Shown here one piece after another: positions 8,769-17,020 of a stretch of DNA of 64,000 bases. The notes beneath the pieces are model-generated. The model had not been told where the DNA came from, did not search any database, and saw nothing but the letters and a program-made list of their open reading frames with translations. The stretch lies in contig JABABU010000036.1 of the NCBI GenBank assembly GCA_014238065.1, forward strand, positions 62,001 through 126,000, read 5' to 3'. The DNA comes from Actinomycetota bacterium. Lineage in GTDB: Bacteria > Actinomycetota > Acidimicrobiia > Acidimicrobiales > Poriferisodalaceae. Position 1 is the stretch's first letter. Each line of letters begins with the position of its first letter. Position numbers and translations under genes: made by a program.

Positions 8769-8783
8769 GTGTGGATTCCACAC
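8769..8783. promoter_or_regulatory. Perfect palindrome in divergent promoter, candidate operator
   Basis: GTGTGGA-T-TCCACAC is a perfect 15-base inverted repeat (7-base arms, one central base). It lies 46 bases from the start codon of the acyl-CoA dehydrogenase gene and 44 bases from that of the flavin monooxygenase gene, almost exactly midway between the two divergent genes. This is the expected place for a dimeric TetR/GntR-type operator controlling both. A second, shorter inverted repeat (AAACC-CGTA-GGTTT, 8808-8821) follows just before the plus-strand start. No regulator gene is adjacent, so the binding protein is unknown. Confidence 0.5.
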
Positions 8784-8827
8784 CGGGCATTCGACGCCCA
8801 CTCCTTCAAACCCGTAGGTTTCGCTCC

Positions 8828-9967
8828 ATGAGCGTCATCGATCGCGTCAGGGCCCTCGAACCGTTCCTCCGTGAGCGGACTCCCGCGATCGAGCAGGCGA
8901 GGACATTGACACCCGATGTGGTCGATGCCTTATACGACGCCGGAGTGTTTACGGCCCTCACCCCCCAGTCGCTCGGTGGACACGAGATGCATCCCATCGA
9001 CTGGCTCGACATGACCGAGGAGTTGTCGCGCATCAACGGCTCGTGTGGCTGGCTGGCAATGACGAACGGGGGCGTCAACTGGGCGACATTGAACCACGAC
9101 GTCGCAGCACGACTGCTGGCCGACAAGCCGCGAGCCATCGCTGCCGGCAACCAGACGCCTGGTGGAACGGCACAACGAACAGCTGAAGGATTTCTGATCA
9201 ACGGACGATGGAAGTTCACCTCCGGGTGCATGCACGCCGACTACATCTCGTGCATGACCATCGATCATGACGCCAAGTCCGGGATGGTCGCGATGTTGCA
9301 GCGAGATGAGGTGACGATCGAAGACACATTCGAGTCCATGGGCTTATGCGCGACCGGGAGCCACGACGTGGTGGTCGACAACGTCGAGGTCCCCGCCGAA
9401 CGCATGGCAGGCCGCCGATTCAGCTCGCCGAGCCACGAAGGTCCTCTGTATCGATTTCAGTTCATCCTCATGGCCCACGGCAGCCACGCTCTGGGTGTAG
9501 CTCGTGCCGCTGTCGATGCTGCAATCGCGGTCGAGAACGCCGGTTATGGACCGCTGCAGGCCATGATCGGTCGAGATTCGGCCAAGATCGCCATCGGCGA
9601 GGCCGAGGCGATCGTTCGGGCCGCGCGGGCCTACCTGTGGGCCGCGGTGCAACGCGCCCACGACGAGGTCACCTCTGGCGATGGTGGACCAGTCGACGCG
9701 ACCGAGGACGGCACCGTGAACGCGCAGCTCGCGATGCTGCATGCAGTGAACGAATCAGCACGTGCGGTCCAGATGGTGTTCGATCTGGCCAGCTCACGCT
9801 CGGTGTTGAACAAGAACCGCCTCGGCGAGTGTTTCCGCGACATCCACGCCGCAAAGCAGCACGTCATCACCGCCAGACCGAACTACCGCGTCCTCGGCGA
9901 ATATCTCCTCACAAAGGACAACCCGGAAGGGGCGACGATCGGCCCCGGGGTCTATCTCCACCGGTAA
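8828..9967 (+). CDS. Flavin-dependent monooxygenase of acyl-CoA dehydrogenase fold
   Basis: 379 residues from ATG 8828 (MSVIDRVRAL). The sequence follows the HsaA / DszC / 4-hydroxyphenylacetate-monooxygenase oxygenase family: PQSLGGHEMHPIDWLDMTEELSRINGSCGWLAM near the N-terminus, GFLINGRWKFTSGCMHADY in the middle, and a C-terminal helical bundle ending EYLLTKDNPEGATIGPG. These enzymes use reduced flavin and oxygen to hydroxylate aromatic or heterocyclic compounds and need a separate flavin reductase, which I do not see nearby. Divergent from an acyl-CoA dehydrogenase, suggesting a shared catabolic route. An alternative reading is an atypical acyl-CoA dehydrogenase. Confidence 0.82.
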   Translation: MSVIDRVRALEPFLRERTPAIEQARTLTPDVVDALYDAGVFTALTPQSLGGHEMHPIDWLDMTEELSRINGSCGWLAMTNGGVNWATLNHDVAARLLADKPRAIAAGNQTPGGTAQRTAEGFLINGRWKFTSGCMHADYISCMTIDHDAKSGMVAMLQRDEVTIEDTFESMGLCATGSHDVVVDNVEVPAERMAGRRFSSPSHEGPLYRFQFILMAHGSHALGVARAAVDAAIAVENAGYGPLQAMIGRDSAKIAIGEAEAIVRAARAYLWAAVQRAHDEVTSGDGGPVDATEDGTVNAQLAMLHAVNESARAVQMVFDLASSRSVLNKNRLGECFRDIHAAKQHVITARPNYRVLGEYLLTKDNPEGATIGPGVYLHR

Positions 9968-10125
9968 GAAGCATGCCCGTGCCTGGCAACGCTGAGCGGT
10001 GGTCTGAAAGTTCGTGCACCGCGGACCTCGATCCACAAGTCGATCGAAGCTCGACGTCGGCCGCGCCGAGCCGAAACTGTTCCGATATCCGAAGCCGGTG
10101 TCGCCCATCAGTTGCCTCCGGCCCG

Positions 10126-10917
10126 TCAGCTGTGTCGCTCGATGAAATCCCTCACAGCACGATTCCACGGAACTGGTTGATGCAGGTTGACGTTGTGACC
10201 AGCATCGAGTTCGAGCGATTCGACCTTCGGCATGGTCGCCGTGATGAATTGTGCCGTCTCGACAAACGCCGTTTCACCAGTGCCGATGGTGAGCAGCGCT
10301 GGCCGACAGTTGAGGTGCGCTATCGATCGCACCGAGGCCGTCGGCAACGTGTGTCGCAGTTGGCTTGCCACTCCGACGGGGTCGTGTCTGGCGAAGTCCG
10401 CGACCAACGCAGCACTCACCTCCTGCGGTATCCGGGCGGCCTTTCGCGGATGCATCGGGTGCTGGTCGAGCACCACACGACCGTGTGGACCCTCGAGCCG
10501 CGATGCGAGATCGCGACTCTGCGCCACCGTGCTCATCATCCACTCGTCGTCAGCGAACGCCGACTGGCTGTTGGTGAAGACGTGACCCAGTACATGATCT
10601 GGATACTCGATCGCATACCTGATGGTCAGCGAACCACCGAGCGAGTGGCCGACAACGAACCACTGATCGACCCCGAGGTCGCGTCTGATCTCGTCGAATG
10701 CTCGGCAATATCCAGAAGCCGCCAACTGGACCGGGTCGTCCATGGTCGTCGCACGGCCATGGCCGTACTGCTCTACGATCACCGGGCGGCACACCTCGCT
10801 CAGTGGGCCGAGATTTGGCATCCAGTGCGCTCGCGACGACAAGAAGCCGTGCACGAACAAGGCATAGGGCCCGACCCCCTCGTACACCTCGACGCCAAGG
10901 TCGTCCCACACACCCAC
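10126..10917 (-). CDS. Alpha/beta hydrolase
   Basis: 263 residues from a GTG at 10917 that directly abuts the TAG stop of the thioesterase gene (no bases between), implying coupled translation. The oxyanion-hole motif VHGF is at about residue 22, the nucleophile elbow GHSLGG has Ser at residue 92, and a C-terminal LDAGHNVNLHQP supplies the catalytic His. The cap region between is typical of small-ester or C-C bond hydrolases. Pairing with a TesB thioesterase suggests work on acyl or ester intermediates in the cytosol. Substrate unknown. Bases 9968-10125 between this gene and the convergent monooxygenase hold nothing I can name. Confidence 0.88.
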   Translation of the reverse strand: MGVWDDLGVEVYEGVGPYALFVHGFLSSRAHWMPNLGPLSEVCRPVIVEQYGHGRATTMDDPVQLAASGYCRAFDEIRRDLGVDQWFVVGHSLGGSLTIRYAIEYPDHVLGHVFTNSQSAFADDEWMMSTVAQSRDLASRLEGPHGRVVLDQHPMHPRKAARIPQEVSAALVADFARHDPVGVASQLRHTLPTASVRSIAHLNCRPALLTIGTGETAFVETAQFITATMPKVESLELDAGHNVNLHQPVPWNRAVRDFIERHS

Positions 10918-11775
10918 CTAACGCCGGCTCCGCTCACGCCATGGCCGAATGAGGCCCTCTTGAGTCGTCGTCGCCACCAGAGTTCCGTCAGCACGGTGAA
11001 TCATTCCATTGGCAAACCCCCTGGCCCCGAAGTTCGACGAAGCCCGAAGGTCATAGAAATGCCACTGCGACATGTCGACATCGCGATGAAGCCAGACGAG
11101 ATGGTCGAGGCTCGCTCCCATCATCCTGTGCAAACGATCGTCGCCAATATGCGCGTTTCGCATCGCGCCCATGGGCCCATGATCAGACGCATAGATCAGC
11201 GCTGCCACCTGAAAGTCACGGTCGGTCGGGATCGTCTCGGCCGCCCTGAACCAGATCCAACGGGCAGGACCCACGTCAGCTGGAATCCACTCCGGAGGGA
11301 CCTCACGACTGTCGATGAGACCGGCGAAACCATCCTGATCGACATCGTCAGGGCTCATGTCCACGTCATACATCGGCGTCGCGAAATCGAGTCCCACCTC
11401 GTCTTTCTGAAACGAAGCCTCCAAATTGAAGATTGCCTCGCCGTACTGAATCGCAACCACTCGCCTCGTCGTGAAGCTCCTTCCGTCGCGGATCTTGTCC
11501 ACCCGATACAGAATCGGGTGCCGCCAGTCGCCGCCACGCAGGAAGTACGCGTGCATCGAGTGCAGATGATGCTCATCGCCTGGCACGGTGGCCTGCGCAG
11601 CCCTGATCGACTGAGCAGCCACCTGGCCTCCAAAAACGCGAACACGTTCGCGATGCGGACTCCGTCCTCTGAAGATGTCCTCCTCGACTTGTTCGAGATC
11701 GAGAATGTCCTCGAGCGTCGGGTGCGCGTACGCGTCGATGGGACCATCTGGAGTCGGGATCGCTGCGCTCGCCAC
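10918..11775 (-). CDS. tesB: Acyl-CoA thioesterase II (TesB family)
   Basis: 285 residues, the usual TesB length, with two hot-dog repeats. Diagnostic segments are RVFGGQVAAQSIRAA, LHSMHAYFLRGGD (with the active-site Asp region), RDGRSFTTRRVVAIQ, and in the second half YASDHGPMGAMRN and LDHLVWLHRDVDMSQWHFYDL. TesB hydrolyses medium- to long-chain acyl-CoA to free acid and CoA, in the cytosol. It is first in a two-gene minus-strand unit with the alpha/beta hydrolase. The start at 11775 gives a complete N-terminal helix; a few residues either way are possible. Divergent from the 2-oxoglutarate oxygenase gene. Confidence 0.92.
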   Translation of the reverse strand: MASAAIPTPDGPIDAYAHPTLEDILDLEQVEEDIFRGRSPHRERVRVFGGQVAAQSIRAAQATVPGDEHHLHSMHAYFLRGGDWRHPILYRVDKIRDGRSFTTRRVVAIQYGEAIFNLEASFQKDEVGLDFATPMYDVDMSPDDVDQDGFAGLIDSREVPPEWIPADVGPARWIWFRAAETIPTDRDFQVAALIYASDHGPMGAMRNAHIGDDRLHRMMGASLDHLVWLHRDVDMSQWHFYDLRASSNFGARGFANGMIHRADGTLVATTTQEGLIRPWRERSRR

Positions 11776-11951
11776 GAAGGCGACGCTAGTGCCGCAATCC
11801 GCTCACAGCTCACGCGGGGCCGAGAGGCGCGATGTGGGTCATTCACCCGGCCGCTGCAATAGGGATCGATGACGTACGGGTGGTGAAGGTCTCGTCGTTC
11901 TCTCCATGCACAGAAGTGACGTTGGAGCGCCCACTACGGCACACTGACCCC

Positions 11952-12920
11952 ATGGATGAGATCCTCGACGTCGACCTCATGACCTTCGAACACGGCAGCC
12001 CTTCGGAGCGGAGGGCCGTCGTAGACGGCGTGATGCGAAGCCTGCAGACCGGCTTCGTCTACACCAGAAGCGACATGTCGACATCAGTCCTTGACGACGC
12101 CTACGACACGCTCCATGCCTTTTTCCACCTGCCCCAGGATCGGAAGGACTCCTACAGCTCACCGGCAGCGAGAGGCCAGGCCGGATACACGGGCCTCATG
12201 GTCGAGACCGCAGCCATATCCGACACGCCCGACTGGAAGGAGATGATCAACTGGGGATCTCTCGTTGCCGACGGCCATCCACTTCGAACCAAGTACCCTC
12301 ACCGATACCACGATCCGATCTTCCCGGAACAGGATCTTCCAGGTTCTGCCGCCCTGCTCACTGAGTTTCACGACACTCTCGGTCAGCTCCAACGTCGGTT
12401 CCTTCGTGTCATCGCAGAGGGCATCGGCGCTCACCATTCGTACTTCGACACGATGACCGAAGAAGGTTCACACCTCACGCGAGCCATCAGGTATCCCCCG
12501 ATGCAGGACGCTCCAGCCGACGGCGGCCACCTGTGGGCCGAGGAGCATGGCGACATCAACCTCATCACCGCCCTTCCCCGAGCGACAGCCAGGGGTCTTC
12601 AGGTGCGAACCGACTCCGGATGGGTCGATGCTGTCCCACCTGACGGTCACGTCATCATCAACACCGGAATCATGCTCGAACATCTGACGAACGGCATGAT
12701 CCCGATCGGGTGGCACCGTGTCGTGGCTGAAGAGGGCCAGAACGACGAGCGAATATCGGTGGTGCAGTTCTGCCACCCGACGCCGTGGACCATCCTCACG
12801 CCGGCAGTGTCCACGGTGACGCCAGAGCGACCTCAACGATTCAGCGCCATCTCGGCCTCGGACCGGCTCGATCAGGTGTTGTGGGAGATCCGTCTCGTCG
12901 GCGACGAGATCACCGACTGA
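11952..12920 (+). CDS. Isopenicillin N synthase-like 2-oxoglutarate/Fe(II) oxygenase
   Basis: 322 residues from ATG 11952; the upstream open frame does not resemble the family. The N-terminal part has the DIOX_N-like feature RRAVVDGVMRSLQTGFVYTRS and FFHLPQDRKDSY. The jelly-roll core has EEHGDINLITALP (first His and Asp iron ligands), TGIMLEHLTNGMIPIGWHRVV (distal His in GWHRV) and ERISVVQFCHP (Arg-x-Ser 2-oxoglutarate binding). So iron and co-substrate ligands appear complete. Family members hydroxylate or desaturate small metabolites; the substrate is not deducible. It ends 14 bases before the next hydrolase gene, with which it is probably co-transcribed. Confidence 0.9.
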   Translation: MDEILDVDLMTFEHGSPSERRAVVDGVMRSLQTGFVYTRSDMSTSVLDDAYDTLHAFFHLPQDRKDSYSSPAARGQAGYTGLMVETAAISDTPDWKEMINWGSLVADGHPLRTKYPHRYHDPIFPEQDLPGSAALLTEFHDTLGQLQRRFLRVIAEGIGAHHSYFDTMTEEGSHLTRAIRYPPMQDAPADGGHLWAEEHGDINLITALPRATARGLQVRTDSGWVDAVPPDGHVIINTGIMLEHLTNGMIPIGWHRVVAEEGQNDERISVVQFCHPTPWTILTPAVSTVTPERPQRFSAISASDRLDQVLWEIRLVGDEITD

Positions 12921-12934
12921 CTAGGTTGCCTCTC

Positions 12935-13720
12935 ATGGCAATCGCAGAAATCAACGGACAGCGCATCGGATACAGCGACGGCGGAGGCGACGGCCCGGCA
13001 GTCATCTTCAGCCACGGTTTCCTCATGGATCGCACGATGTTCGATCATCAAGTCGCGGCTCTCGCCAGCTCGTACAGATGCATCACCTGGGACGAGCGCT
13101 GCTTCGGCGAGACGGTCACCGACCAGAGCTTCACGTATTGGGACAGCGCGGACGATGCTGTCGCGTTGCTCGATCACCTCGACGTCGACGAAGCCGTGTT
13201 CGTCGGCATGAGCCAGGGCGGATTCCTGTCGCTACGTGCTGCACTTGCTCATCCGGGCAAGGTCACGGGGTTGTGCCTGATCGACAGTCAGTCGGGCCAG
13301 GAGGCTCCGGAGGCGACACCTGGATATGAAGCGATGCTCGCCCACTGGACCAGTGATGAACCTCTGGGTGATGTGGGGACCTTCGTCGCCAGCCTCATTC
13401 TCGGCGAGCCGAACCTCATGGAGACCTGGCTCGAGATCTGGGCTGCTCGCGATCGGTCAACCATCGCGTTGGCCGGCGAGGCGTTGCTGGGTCGCGACGA
13501 CATCACCGACCGACTCGCCGAAATCGCCTGCCCTGTGCTTTCGATCCACGGCGAAGCCGATCAGGCCATCGACATCAGCCTCGCTGAGTCACTCCAGCAG
13601 GCTGTTCAGGACGGCCGTGGCCTCGTACGTGTTCCGGGTGCAGCGCATGCACCGAACATGTCGCACCCGGAGATCGTGAATCCGGCGCTGGCGAGTTTCT
13701 TGGCCGACGTCACCGGCTGA
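12935..13720 (+). CDS. Alpha/beta hydrolase
   Basis: 261 residues from ATG 12935. The fold shows an oxyanion-hole FSHGFLMDRTMFDHQ, a nucleophile elbow FVGMSQGGFLSLRAAL (Ser in G-M-S-Q-G), an acid in IHGEADQAIDI, and the catalytic His in GAAHAPNMSHPE. This looks like a small-ester, lactone or haloperoxidase-like hydrolase of the cytosol. It follows the 2-oxoglutarate oxygenase by 14 bases and probably shares its transcript. A perfect 10-base-arm hairpin follows directly behind its stop. Substrate unknown. Confidence 0.9.
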   Translation: MAIAEINGQRIGYSDGGGDGPAVIFSHGFLMDRTMFDHQVAALASSYRCITWDERCFGETVTDQSFTYWDSADDAVALLDHLDVDEAVFVGMSQGGFLSLRAALAHPGKVTGLCLIDSQSGQEAPEATPGYEAMLAHWTSDEPLGDVGTFVASLILGEPNLMETWLEIWAARDRSTIALAGEALLGRDDITDRLAEIACPVLSIHGEADQAIDISLAESLQQAVQDGRGLVRVPGAAHAPNMSHPEIVNPALASFLADVTG

Positions 13721-13722
13721 AA

Positions 13723-13755
13723 CCGTAGATCAACAGCTTGCAGCGTGATCTACGG
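13723..13755. terminator. Hairpin between convergent genes, candidate bidirectional terminator
   Basis: CCGTAGATCA (13723-13732) and TGATCTACGG (13746-13755) form a perfect 10-base stem with a 13-base loop. It begins two bases after the stop of the hydrolase gene and includes the stop and last codon of the convergent lipoprotein gene. There is no T-run on either strand, so intrinsic termination would be of the U-tract-less kind often proposed for GC-rich actinobacteria. An mRNA-protecting 3' stem is an alternative. Confidence 0.5.
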
Positions 13756-14295
13756 CAGCGGCTGTTCGGCGACCTCGACCGTGACGCGAACATTGTTCAC
13801 ATCCGCCACGGTCACGGTGGCGGCGTGGACTCGACCTGTCAAAGGGTGGAGCACTCGACAAGCGAGTTCCAAGGTCTTGGCAGGGGCGAACAGGGTCGAA
13901 CCGTTTCCACACTTGAGCGCCCCGATGGCAACAGCGAGACCGTCTTCGATCAGGACATCGGTGGCGGCGACCTCGATCGCGCCGAGGACGTCGGCGGTGA
14001 GGACGTTGAGTGTCTGCACATCGATGGCTGCGCCATCGCTGACTCTCCCGCGGAACAGGACCATCCGACCGTCTTCGGTCTCGGCCGAACAGTCGAACTC
14101 ATCACCGAACCCGAGTCCGTCGACGGCAAAGCATTTCGCCTCAAGTGGACCCAACCCGATCTGGCCTGCGACGATGTCCTCGATCGCAATCACACCGCGA
14201 TTGTTGTGGAGTGCCCCGGTTCCAGAATTGTCCTGCCCCCCGCACGCACAAGAGACGGTGAGGGCGACCACCCCGACTGCCAGACGCGCGATCAC
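13750..14295 (-). CDS. Putative lipoprotein with two DUF4333-like segments
   Basis: 181 residues from a GTG at 14295 that overlaps the TGA of the mycothione reductase gene (GTGA, 14292-14295); this sets the start and fits a signal sequence IARLAVGVVALTVSCAC with an acceptor Cys at residue 16 or 18. The mature part appears to contain two copies of a short beta-rich unit with a paired-Cys pattern (KCFAVDGLGFGDEFDCSAETEDG and LKCGNGSTLFAPAKTLELACRV), each followed by a V-x-V-rich strand. The arrangement resembles the actinobacterial DUF4333 surface domain; this is my pattern reading, not a confirmed match. Surface lipoprotein of unknown role, coupled to mtr. Confidence 0.7.
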   Translation of the reverse strand: MIARLAVGVVALTVSCACGGQDNSGTGALHNNRGVIAIEDIVAGQIGLGPLEAKCFAVDGLGFGDEFDCSAETEDGRMVLFRGRVSDGAAIDVQTLNVLTADVLGAIEVAATDVLIEDGLAVAIGALKCGNGSTLFAPAKTLELACRVLHPLTGRVHAATVTVADVNNVRVTVEVAEQPLP

Positions 14296-15653
14296 AGATC
14301 GAGTAGAGCGTTTTCGACGACCTCGGTGAGCGCCGGATGGATGTACATCATTCCTCGCGCCATTTCGTCCACGGTCTGTCCGAACGCCATGCCCTGGATC
14401 AGTTGTTGGATCAGAGTGGCGGCCTGAGGGCCGATGATGTGCGCGCCGAGCAGGAGACGGGTTTCGCGGTTGGCGACCAGCTTGCAGAAGCTGTCGGAAT
14501 CCTCCATCGCCCACCCATAGGCAGTTGCCCCATAGTCCTTCTTCGCAACCGAGATCGGAAGTCCCTTGGCTCTCGCGTCGCGCTCCGTCAGCCCAACCGA
14601 CGCCACTTGCGGGTTCGAGAAAACTGCATGCGGTGTCAGCTCGTCGTCGGTGTGGCGCAGGTCGTCCGGATTCAGGAGGTTGTGCTGAATCGTGCGGACC
14701 TCATAGTTGGCGAGATGCTTCAGCTGGCGCGTGTTCGACAGATCACCGAAGGCCCACACGCCATCGACGTTCGTTCGGCCCGCCGAGTCGACGATCACAC
14801 GCGGCCCGTCGTGCTCGAGTCCGCCGGCCTCGACCTCGAGCACGTCGCCGTTCGGGGTACGGCCCGTGGCAACGAGCAGGACATCACCCATGGCACTCTG
14901 TCCATTCCCTTCGCTGTCCCGATAGGTCATGGTGATGCCGTCGGCGTCACGGCTCAGCGCGTGGTCGCTGGTGCCGAGCCGGAGGTCGAATCGGCGACCC
15001 ATGACGTCGGTGAAACGCTCGCTGATGTCATCGTCCTCGATACGGAGCAGTCGATCACTCCGGTTCACCAATGTCACTTCGGATCCGAGGGCTTCGAAAA
15101 CGTGACCGAGCTCGGACGCGATGTAACCGCCGCCCAGCACCAGCAGCCGTTTGGGTACCTCGGTGCGACGCATGATCGTGTCGGATGTCTCGTAGGGGAC
15201 ATCGGCCAGGCCTGGGACCGGTGGAACAGCAACTCTGGCTCCAGCGCCCAGCACGATGTGACGTGCAGTCAGCTGCTCGCCATTGACCTCAAGCACCTTT
15301 GGCGCCACGAACCTGGCTTCGCCGCGGAACACTGTGATGTTCGAGCACTGGCTGACGCGATAGTCCTCACCACCAGCTGCTATCGGATCGATGCGCCCGA
15401 ACACGCGCCGAACAATGTCATTCCATCGGACACCATCGACTGATGCGTCCACTCCGTACGTTGATGCGTGACGGACACTTTCGGCCACATCCGCGGCATA
15501 GATGAACATCTTGGAAGGAATGCACCCGACGTTCAGACAGGTCCCGCCGAACACGCCTTTCTCGATGATGGCGATATTCCATTCGTCGAAGGCTTCATTC
15601 GGGATGCTGTTGGCGCTCCCTGTGCCGACGATGATGAGGTCGAATTCCTGCAC
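14292..15653 (-). CDS. mtr: Mycothione reductase
   Basis: 453 residues from a GTG at 15653 preceded by GGAG; the open frame continues upstream but family homology starts here. The N-terminus FDLIIVGTGSANSI is the mycothione-reductase version of the FAD-binding motif, and GGTCLNVGCIPSK holds the redox-active pair Cys39/Cys44. An NADPH-binding LLVLGGGYIASELGHVF and the C-terminal IHPALTEVVENAL with the catalytic His follow. The enzyme reduces mycothiol disulfide to keep the thiol pool reduced, in the cytosol. Together with mscR and ino1 in this window it supports a mycothiol-based actinobacterium. Coupled by GTGA overlap to a lipoprotein gene. A general disulfide reductase (lipoamide type) is the less likely alternative. 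Confidence 0.9.
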   Translation of the reverse strand: MQEFDLIIVGTGSANSIPNEAFDEWNIAIIEKGVFGGTCLNVGCIPSKMFIYAADVAESVRHASTYGVDASVDGVRWNDIVRRVFGRIDPIAAGGEDYRVSQCSNITVFRGEARFVAPKVLEVNGEQLTARHIVLGAGARVAVPPVPGLADVPYETSDTIMRRTEVPKRLLVLGGGYIASELGHVFEALGSEVTLVNRSDRLLRIEDDDISERFTDVMGRRFDLRLGTSDHALSRDADGITMTYRDSEGNGQSAMGDVLLVATGRTPNGDVLEVEAGGLEHDGPRVIVDSAGRTNVDGVWAFGDLSNTRQLKHLANYEVRTIQHNLLNPDDLRHTDDELTPHAVFSNPQVASVGLTERDARAKGLPISVAKKDYGATAYGWAMEDSDSFCKLVANRETRLLLGAHIIGPQAATLIQQLIQGMAFGQTVDEMARGMMYIHPALTEVVENALLDL

Positions 15654-15738
15654 GATGTCTCCGGTGCGCTCGGTGGTCCAGGAAGAATCAACACACAGGA
15701 TGCCCGTTTCGTCGCGCGAAGCGAGCACCCAGCGTCTT

Positions 15739-16971
15739 TCAGTCGATGAGGGCCTGGTACACGAGTGCCTTCAGCTGCGGCCGAATCGGGAAACGACTCG
15801 ATGGCATCAGTTGGGTGAGAAAAATCACGTGAATGTCTTCGACCGGGTCGCAGAAAAACACCGTGGAAGCCGCGCCTCCCCATCCGAACTCACCAGGCGA
15901 GCCGATGACCTGAGTGATGGCCGGGTCGAGTTGTACCGAAAATCCAAGTCCGAACCCGACGCCTTCGTATGGGGTTTCGCTGAACAGCGGCGTCCCACTG
16001 GCCACGAGATCGCGACCATCTGGCAGATGGTTCGACGTCATGAAGGCGAGGGTCTTGCGCCCGATGACGCGAGCGCCTCCGAACTCGCCACCACCCATGA
16101 GTGCGCTGGCGAATCGGTGATAGTCGGCCATCGTCGACACCAGGCCGCCCCCACCAGAGAAGAACTTTGGGGGCTCGAGGTACCGGCTCTTCGTAGGCGA
16201 CTCAAGCAGAACAGCCTCCTCAGAGTCAGGCCCACACGCGTAATTCGCCACCAGCCGGTGTTCTTGTCCTTGACGAACACTGAAACCGGAGTCGACCATT
16301 CCCAGTGGCCCGAAGATGTGGTCGTCGAGATACTCGTCGAGTGGTTGCCCGCTGATGACCTCGACGAGGTGTCCAACGACGTCGGTCGACATCGAATAGT
16401 TCCACTCTGTCCCTGGATCGCAAAGCAGAGGTAGATCGCCGAGGTGCTCCATCACCTCCGCTGTCGACATGTCATTGCGTCCTACGCCCTCGATCGGACT
16501 GTTCCGATACAGAGCGTCGACGGGATTCGCCATCTGAAAGCCGTAAGTCAACCCGCTCATGTGAGTGAGAACGTTGTGCACGGTGATAGGAGAGGCCGCG
16601 GGTCGCAGATTGGGCCGGTTGACCGATCCGCTCACGAAGACCGACATGTTCCTGAACGAAGGGATGTACCTCTCGATGGGATCGCGGAGCAGGAACTTGC
16701 CCTGCTCATAGAGTTGCATGAGCGCAATCGAGGTCACTGGTTTCGACATCGAGAAGAATCGGAAGATGTTGTCCTCGGCTAGCACCGAGCCTGCCTCGCG
16801 GTCGGCGAGGCCGTATGTGTCGCGGTAAGCGATCTTGCCTGCTCGCGCGATCAGCACATCGGTTCCGACGAACTTCCCTTCGTCGACGTAGCCATGGACA
16901 TGGTCGGTGATACGGGTCAGCCGTGACGTCGAGAGTCCGACGTCCTCAGGGTCGACGGTCGCGTTGGTCAT
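15739..16971 (-). CDS. Serine hydrolase, beta-lactamase / class C penicillin-binding-protein family
   Basis: 410 residues from ATG 16971 (MTNATVDPEDVG); the long upstream open frame overlaps the divergent transporter gene and is not used. The SxxK motif is Ser74-Met-Ser-Lys77 in FRFFSMSKPV, followed by SPITVHNVLTHMSGL and a Y-S-M in EWNYSMSTDVVGHLVE at the second active-site element. GWGGAASTVFFCDP near the end fits the third element. There is no signal peptide, so it should act in the cytosol as an esterase, amidase or peptidase rather than a beta-lactamase. The stop lies 85 bases before mtr on the same strand. Confidence 0.9.
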   Translation of the reverse strand: MTNATVDPEDVGLSTSRLTRITDHVHGYVDEGKFVGTDVLIARAGKIAYRDTYGLADREAGSVLAEDNIFRFFSMSKPVTSIALMQLYEQGKFLLRDPIERYIPSFRNMSVFVSGSVNRPNLRPAASPITVHNVLTHMSGLTYGFQMANPVDALYRNSPIEGVGRNDMSTAEVMEHLGDLPLLCDPGTEWNYSMSTDVVGHLVEVISGQPLDEYLDDHIFGPLGMVDSGFSVRQGQEHRLVANYACGPDSEEAVLLESPTKSRYLEPPKFFSGGGGLVSTMADYHRFASALMGGGEFGGARVIGRKTLAFMTSNHLPDGRDLVASGTPLFSETPYEGVGFGLGFSVQLDPAITQVIGSPGEFGWGGAASTVFFCDPVEDIHVIFLTQLMPSSRFPIRPQLKALVYQALID

Positions 16972-17020
16972 GGCGGAAGTCTCGCGGATAGCGAGGCCGC
17001 GCCAGTAACTTGTTTCGTTC

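Noticed and set aside
9346-11862. Long 838-codon open frame on the plus strand
   Set aside because: It overlaps the end of the flavin monooxygenase and runs antisense to the alpha/beta hydrolase and TesB genes, all of which have clear family motifs. The frame is Arg-rich and shows no domain; it is a GC-bias shadow.
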